A stretch of 7,287 bases of DNA from Dehalococcoidales bacterium. Lineage in GTDB: Bacteria; Chloroflexota; Dehalococcoidia; Dehalococcoidales; JAQTVP01. The first letter of the stretch is position 1. Each line of letters opens with the position of its first letter. The notes beneath the pieces are model-generated. The model did no database searches, was not told the DNA's origin, and saw only the letters and a program-made list of their open reading frames with translations. The translations under genes and the position numbers were made by a program. Location: assembly GCA_028707015.1 (NCBI GenBank), contig JAQTVP010000077.1, positions 1 to 7,287 of the forward strand. The letters run 5' to 3'. Shown piece by piece: positions 5,728-7,287 of the stretch.

Positions 5728-5756
5728 TTGACATCAATTTTGATTGATGTTATAAA
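5728..5756 (+). promoter_or_regulatory. Sigma-70 promoter of the SDR gene
   Basis: Perfect -35 TTGACA (5728-5733), exactly 17-nt spacer, -10 TATAAA (5751-5756, 5/6). This is the best promoter match in the window. It predicts a start near 5763 and a leader of about 130 nt. The spacer carries a perfect inverted repeat, so regulation by a repressor is likely. Confidence 0.7.
5731..5750. promoter_or_regulatory. Perfect inverted repeat (8-4-8) filling the SDR promoter spacer; candidate operator
   Basis: Arms ACATCAAT (5731-5738) and ATTGATGT (5743-5750) are exact reverse complements around the 4-bp centre TTTG. The repeat overlaps the last three bases of the -35 and ends directly at the -10, so a dimeric regulator bound here would block RNA polymerase. 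The regulator is unknown; the dimer-sized spacing fits many small HTH repressors. Confidence 0.55.
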
Positions 5757-5881
5757 TATTTATGTAATAATTATTAAATTATACTAGGGTTATTGGTAAT
5801 AGTTATTATTCTTTTAAGACCTGCTCTATAAATAATTTGTTATCCACCTTTTTATATTTACGGCCCTTTTATTTTATTAAT

Positions 5882-5886
5882 AGGAG
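5882..5886 (+). promoter_or_regulatory. Ribosome binding site that sets the SDR start
   Basis: AGGAG, 7 nt before ATG at 5894. It supports the 269-residue SDR over the frame that opens 19 codons earlier at 5837, which has no such site. Confidence 0.7.
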
Positions 5887-5893
5887 TTGGCAA

Positions 5894-6703
5894 ATGAAAT
5901 TGGAAGGTAAAGTGGCTATTGTTAGCGGGGGTGGTGGAATTGGGCAAGGGATTGTTCGCTGTTTAGCTGAAGAAGGAGCAGATGTAGCAGTTATTGATAT
6001 TAAAGAAGAAAGTGCAAATATAGCTGCTAACGAAGTAAAAAAATTAGGTCGTAGGTCATTAGCACTAACAGCCGATATGACTGATAGTAAAGATGTTGGC
6101 CAGGTTGTTAAAAATATTATCGATACTTTTGGGAAAATAGACATTTTGGTAAATAATGTTGGTGGTCATGGTGAGGCATACTGGGGTGGAACCAGTTTGC
6201 GATTTGTTGACCAGGAAGAAGCAGAGTGGGATCAAGATCTTTCAGTAAATCTAAAAACACAGGTATTGATGAGCAGGGCAGTAGTGCCCTATTTTATTAA
6301 GCAGAATAGCGGGAAGATTATTAATATGTCATCGATTGGGGGGAAAAGAGGGGCTCCCGGAAACATGACTTATGGTGCAGCTAAAGCTGCCGTGTTACAC
6401 TTTACTAAATCTCTAGCTTTAGAACTAGCCGGCTATAATGTTAACGTTAATGCAATTTGTCCTGGCGTACTTTTCACACCATTGCTGGCACGGGGAATTG
6501 CTCATCGTATTCCTTTCATTCCTGAGGCTAAAGGAATGACAGCTAGGGAATACTTCAATAAATCTACTTTATCCCGTGTACCATTAAAAAGAGAACAAAC
6601 ACCAGAAGATATTGGCCGTGCGGTTGTTTTTCTAGTCTCTGAAGATGCAAAAAATATTACCGGTCAATCTTTAAACGTTGATGGTGGATTGATTATGGAT
6701 TAG
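5894..6703 (+). CDS. Short-chain dehydrogenase/reductase (classical SDR, probably NAD-dependent)
   Basis: 269 residues, cytosolic, Rossmann fold. The cofactor-binding glycine motif is SGGGGIGQG (11-19), with Ser in place of the usual Thr11. Asp35 at the end of the second strand (VAVIDIKEE) predicts preference for NAD(H) over NADP(H). Asp61 (adenine contact) and NNVGG (87-91) follow. The catalytic tetrad is Asn119, Ser147, Tyr160 and Lys164 (YGAAK), all present. The C-terminus has CPGVLFTPL, a substrate-loop region (about 205-235) and the family ending ITGQSLNVDGGLIMD. FabG-like or alcohol/acetoin-type reductase activity is possible; the substrate cannot be read from the sequence. The open frame extends to 5837, but the ATG at 5894 has AGGAG upstream and matches the family N-terminus (MKLEGKVAIVSGG). 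The lipoyl/E2 genes follow on the same strand after 182 bp with a separate putative promoter, so joint function is plausible but not proven. Confidence 0.93.
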   Translation: MKLEGKVAIVSGGGGIGQGIVRCLAEEGADVAVIDIKEESANIAANEVKKLGRRSLALTADMTDSKDVGQVVKNIIDTFGKIDILVNNVGGHGEAYWGGTSLRFVDQEEAEWDQDLSVNLKTQVLMSRAVVPYFIKQNSGKIINMSSIGGKRGAPGNMTYGAAKAAVLHFTKSLALELAGYNVNVNAICPGVLFTPLLARGIAHRIPFIPEAKGMTAREYFNKSTLSRVPLKREQTPEDIGRAVVFLVSEDAKNITGQSLNVDGGLIMD

Positions 6704-6707
6704 CAGA

Positions 6708-6727
6708 AATAGCCGGATTAAGCTATT
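6708..6727 (+). terminator. Weak hairpin after the SDR stop codon
   Basis: AATAGC (6708-6713) and GCTATT (6722-6727) pair across an 8-nt loop, 4 nt after the SDR stop. The stem is short and the following sequence is only moderately T-rich, so termination would be partial at most and read-through into the lipoyl gene is possible. Confidence 0.25.
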
Positions 6728-6758
6728 AATCTTTAGTTTACAGAAACAGTTTTGAAGC

Positions 6759-6787
6759 TTGTGAAAATGTGTAGTATCCTGTAAAAT
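6759..6787 (+). promoter_or_regulatory. Putative promoter of the lipoyl-E2 operon
   Basis: -35 TTGTGA (6759-6764, 4/6), 17-nt spacer, -10 TAAAAT (6782-6787, 5/6). The predicted leader is about 90 nt, without recognised structure. Moderate match; the operon could also be read from the SDR promoter. Confidence 0.4.
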
Positions 6788-6874
6788 ATATGGCGAGTGT
6801 AAAGGTAATTTTAAATAGGTATAAAACAGGAATATTTGAATCTTACAAACTTTGTTATTAAAAATTTATATTTT

Positions 6875-6880
6875 AGGAGG
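6875..6880 (+). promoter_or_regulatory. Shine-Dalgarno sequence that sets the lipoyl-protein TTG start
   Basis: AGGAGG followed by five A residues and then TTG at 6886. Strong site that fixes the non-ATG start; the encoded protein begins at the usual lipoyl-domain N-terminus. Confidence 0.75.
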
Positions 6881-6885
6881 AAAAA

Positions 6886-7164
6886 TTGGCAAACGAAGTT
6901 AGGGTACCGAAACTGGGAGAAACAATGACGGAGACTGAACTCATTGAATGGGTAGCAAAAGAAGGAGATAAAATCGAGGTTCGCCAGGTTATGGTAGTTC
7001 TGCAAACAGAAAAAACCAGTTATGAACTGGAAGCAGTAAAAAGCGGAATTTTACACATTATTACTCCAATTAATAAAACCATTCCGGTGAATCACATCAT
7101 TGCTATGCTGGCTGAAACTCCTGAGGAATACGAGGAAATTAAAAATATAAGCGAGCCAGACTAA
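6886..7164 (+). CDS. Free-standing lipoyl-domain protein (2-oxoacid dehydrogenase E2 lipoyl part)
   Basis: 92 residues consisting of one biotinyl/lipoyl domain. It begins MANEVRVPKLGETMTETELIEW, the standard E2 opening (PxLGExMxExxIxxW). The modified lysine is Lys43 in QTEKTSYELEA (family consensus ETDKA), with the hairpin GILHIITPINKTIPVNHIIAML closing the barrel at about residue 76. A short acidic tail (AETPEEYEEIKNISEPD) ends the protein where an interdomain linker would normally begin. Lipoylated domains shuttle acyl groups between E1, E2 and E3; biotin attachment is unlikely because the MKM/AMKM motif is absent. The start is TTG. In frame, the stop TAA is followed at once by TGA, and the downstream E2 gene starts inside this junction (TAATG), so the two are translationally coupled. 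It could alternatively be a lipoyl carrier for another system, but the neighbour makes E2 the best reading. Confidence 0.9.
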   Translation: MANEVRVPKLGETMTETELIEWVAKEGDKIEVRQVMVVLQTEKTSYELEAVKSGILHIITPINKTIPVNHIIAMLAETPEEYEEIKNISEPD

Positions 7165-7287
7165 TGAGTGAAGATACTAAGGAGCCAGTAGGCGAAGAAC
7201 TAATAATAGGTGGGAAAAAGGTTAAAGAAATCGTTCCCCTTAAGGGTGTACGAAAGCTTGTTTCAGCACATATGCTCCGAAGTCTTC
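7164..7287 (+). CDS. 2-oxoacid dehydrogenase E2 catalytic (acyltransferase) domain, N-terminal fragment (runs off right edge)
   Basis: 41 codons are visible. The start ATG at 7164 overlaps the lipoyl-gene stop by 1 nt (TAATG), and no Shine-Dalgarno sequence is evident, so translation is probably coupled. The product begins MSEDTKEPVGEELIIGGKKV and from residue 22 reads EIVPLKGVRKLVSAHMLRSL. This matches the opening of the E2 catalytic domain (consensus 'xxxPLxGxRkxIaxxMxxS'), where the protein folds into the trimer-forming acyltransferase core. Only about 21 residues precede that core, too few for the usual peripheral-subunit-binding domain of about 35 residues. The active-site HxxxD motif lies outside the window, so activity cannot be confirmed. 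Substrate class (pyruvate, acetoin, branched-chain) is undetermined. Confidence 0.75.
   Translation, partial: MSEDTKEPVGEELIIGGKKVKEIVPLKGVRKLVSAHMLRSL

Larger units (their letters stand above)
5475..5893. other. 419-bp divergent intergenic region
   Basis: Contains no convincing gene; short open frames here lack ribosome sites and family resemblance. It holds the minus-strand promoter of the MalY/PatB-like gene (5520-5548) and the plus-strand SDR promoter with an inverted repeat (5728-5756). Between the two promoters I see only AT-rich sequence, apart from an imperfect 11-bp tandem repeat (CTTGTATATTA, CTTGTATTATT; 5708-5729) abutting the SDR -35. The predicted SDR leader (about 5763-5893, roughly 130 nt) is long; it has a 12-bp palindrome TAATAATTATTA (5765-5776) but no riboswitch or T-box I recognise. 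Confidence 0.6.

Noticed and set aside
5837..5893. 19-residue N-terminal extension of the SDR
   Set aside because: No ribosome site and no resemblance to the family; the ATG at 5894 has AGGAG at 7 nt and begins at the normal SDR N-terminus.
5763..5893. Riboswitch or T-box in the long SDR leader
   Set aside because: No T-box bulge, specifier hairpin, terminator/antiterminator pair or other recognised riboswitch core; the sequence is mostly A/T without stable GC stems.
5869..6144. 91-codon minus-strand frame opposite the SDR start
   Set aside because: Antisense to a conserved Rossmann-fold coding region; no ribosome site or domain signature.

Overview
The window is AT-rich bacterial DNA with compact genes, short intergenic gaps and frequent TTG starts (three of the seven genes whose start I can place). 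Several recognisable promoters are of the housekeeping sigma-70 type. The gene content (a GatCA-type amidotransferase, an Lrp-like regulator, a lipoyl/E2 pair, an SDR of a type common in strict anaerobes, and a four-helix membrane protein with a large helical ectodomain) suggests a low-GC anaerobe. My best guess is Chloroflexota (Dehalococcoidia-like), with Bacillota as the alternative. That guess is inference only; no rRNA or other phylogenetic marker is present.

Layout. Positions 1-2240 are on the minus strand: gatC, then gatA 28 nt downstream, then a gap of about 185 bp and the start of an Lrp/AsnC regulator that runs off the left edge. gatB is not next to gatCA. A short NfeD-like membrane protein diverges from gatC at 2319. 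The 78 bp between them hold two extended -10 promoters and a perfect 14-bp palindrome, and neither gene has a Shine-Dalgarno sequence. Then come two minus-strand genes, each with its own promoter: an uncharacterised 399-residue membrane protein (2897-4096) whose ectodomain contains an 84-residue tandem duplication, and a MalY/PatB-type PLP enzyme (4278-5474). A 419-bp divergent intergenic region (5475-5893) separates this enzyme from a plus-strand SDR oxidoreductase (5894-6703). The region carries one promoter in each direction, and the SDR promoter has a perfect 8+4+8 inverted repeat filling its spacer. The right end (6886-7287) starts an operon encoding a free-standing lipoyl-domain protein overlapping by 1 nt with the catalytic domain of a 2-oxoacid dehydrogenase E2.

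How the genes may work together. GatCA, with a GatB encoded elsewhere, would make Gln-tRNAGln and/or Asn-tRNAAsn. The SDR, lipoyl protein and E2 probably serve a redox/acyl-CoA pathway (an acetoin- or 2-oxoacid-dehydrogenase-like complex), but the E1/E3 genes that would settle the substrate lie outside the window. I see no mobile element, CRISPR array, tRNA or rRNA. The least ordinary features are the split E2 without a visible E3-binding domain, the duplicated ectodomain protein, and the regulatory architecture at the two divergent intergenic regions.
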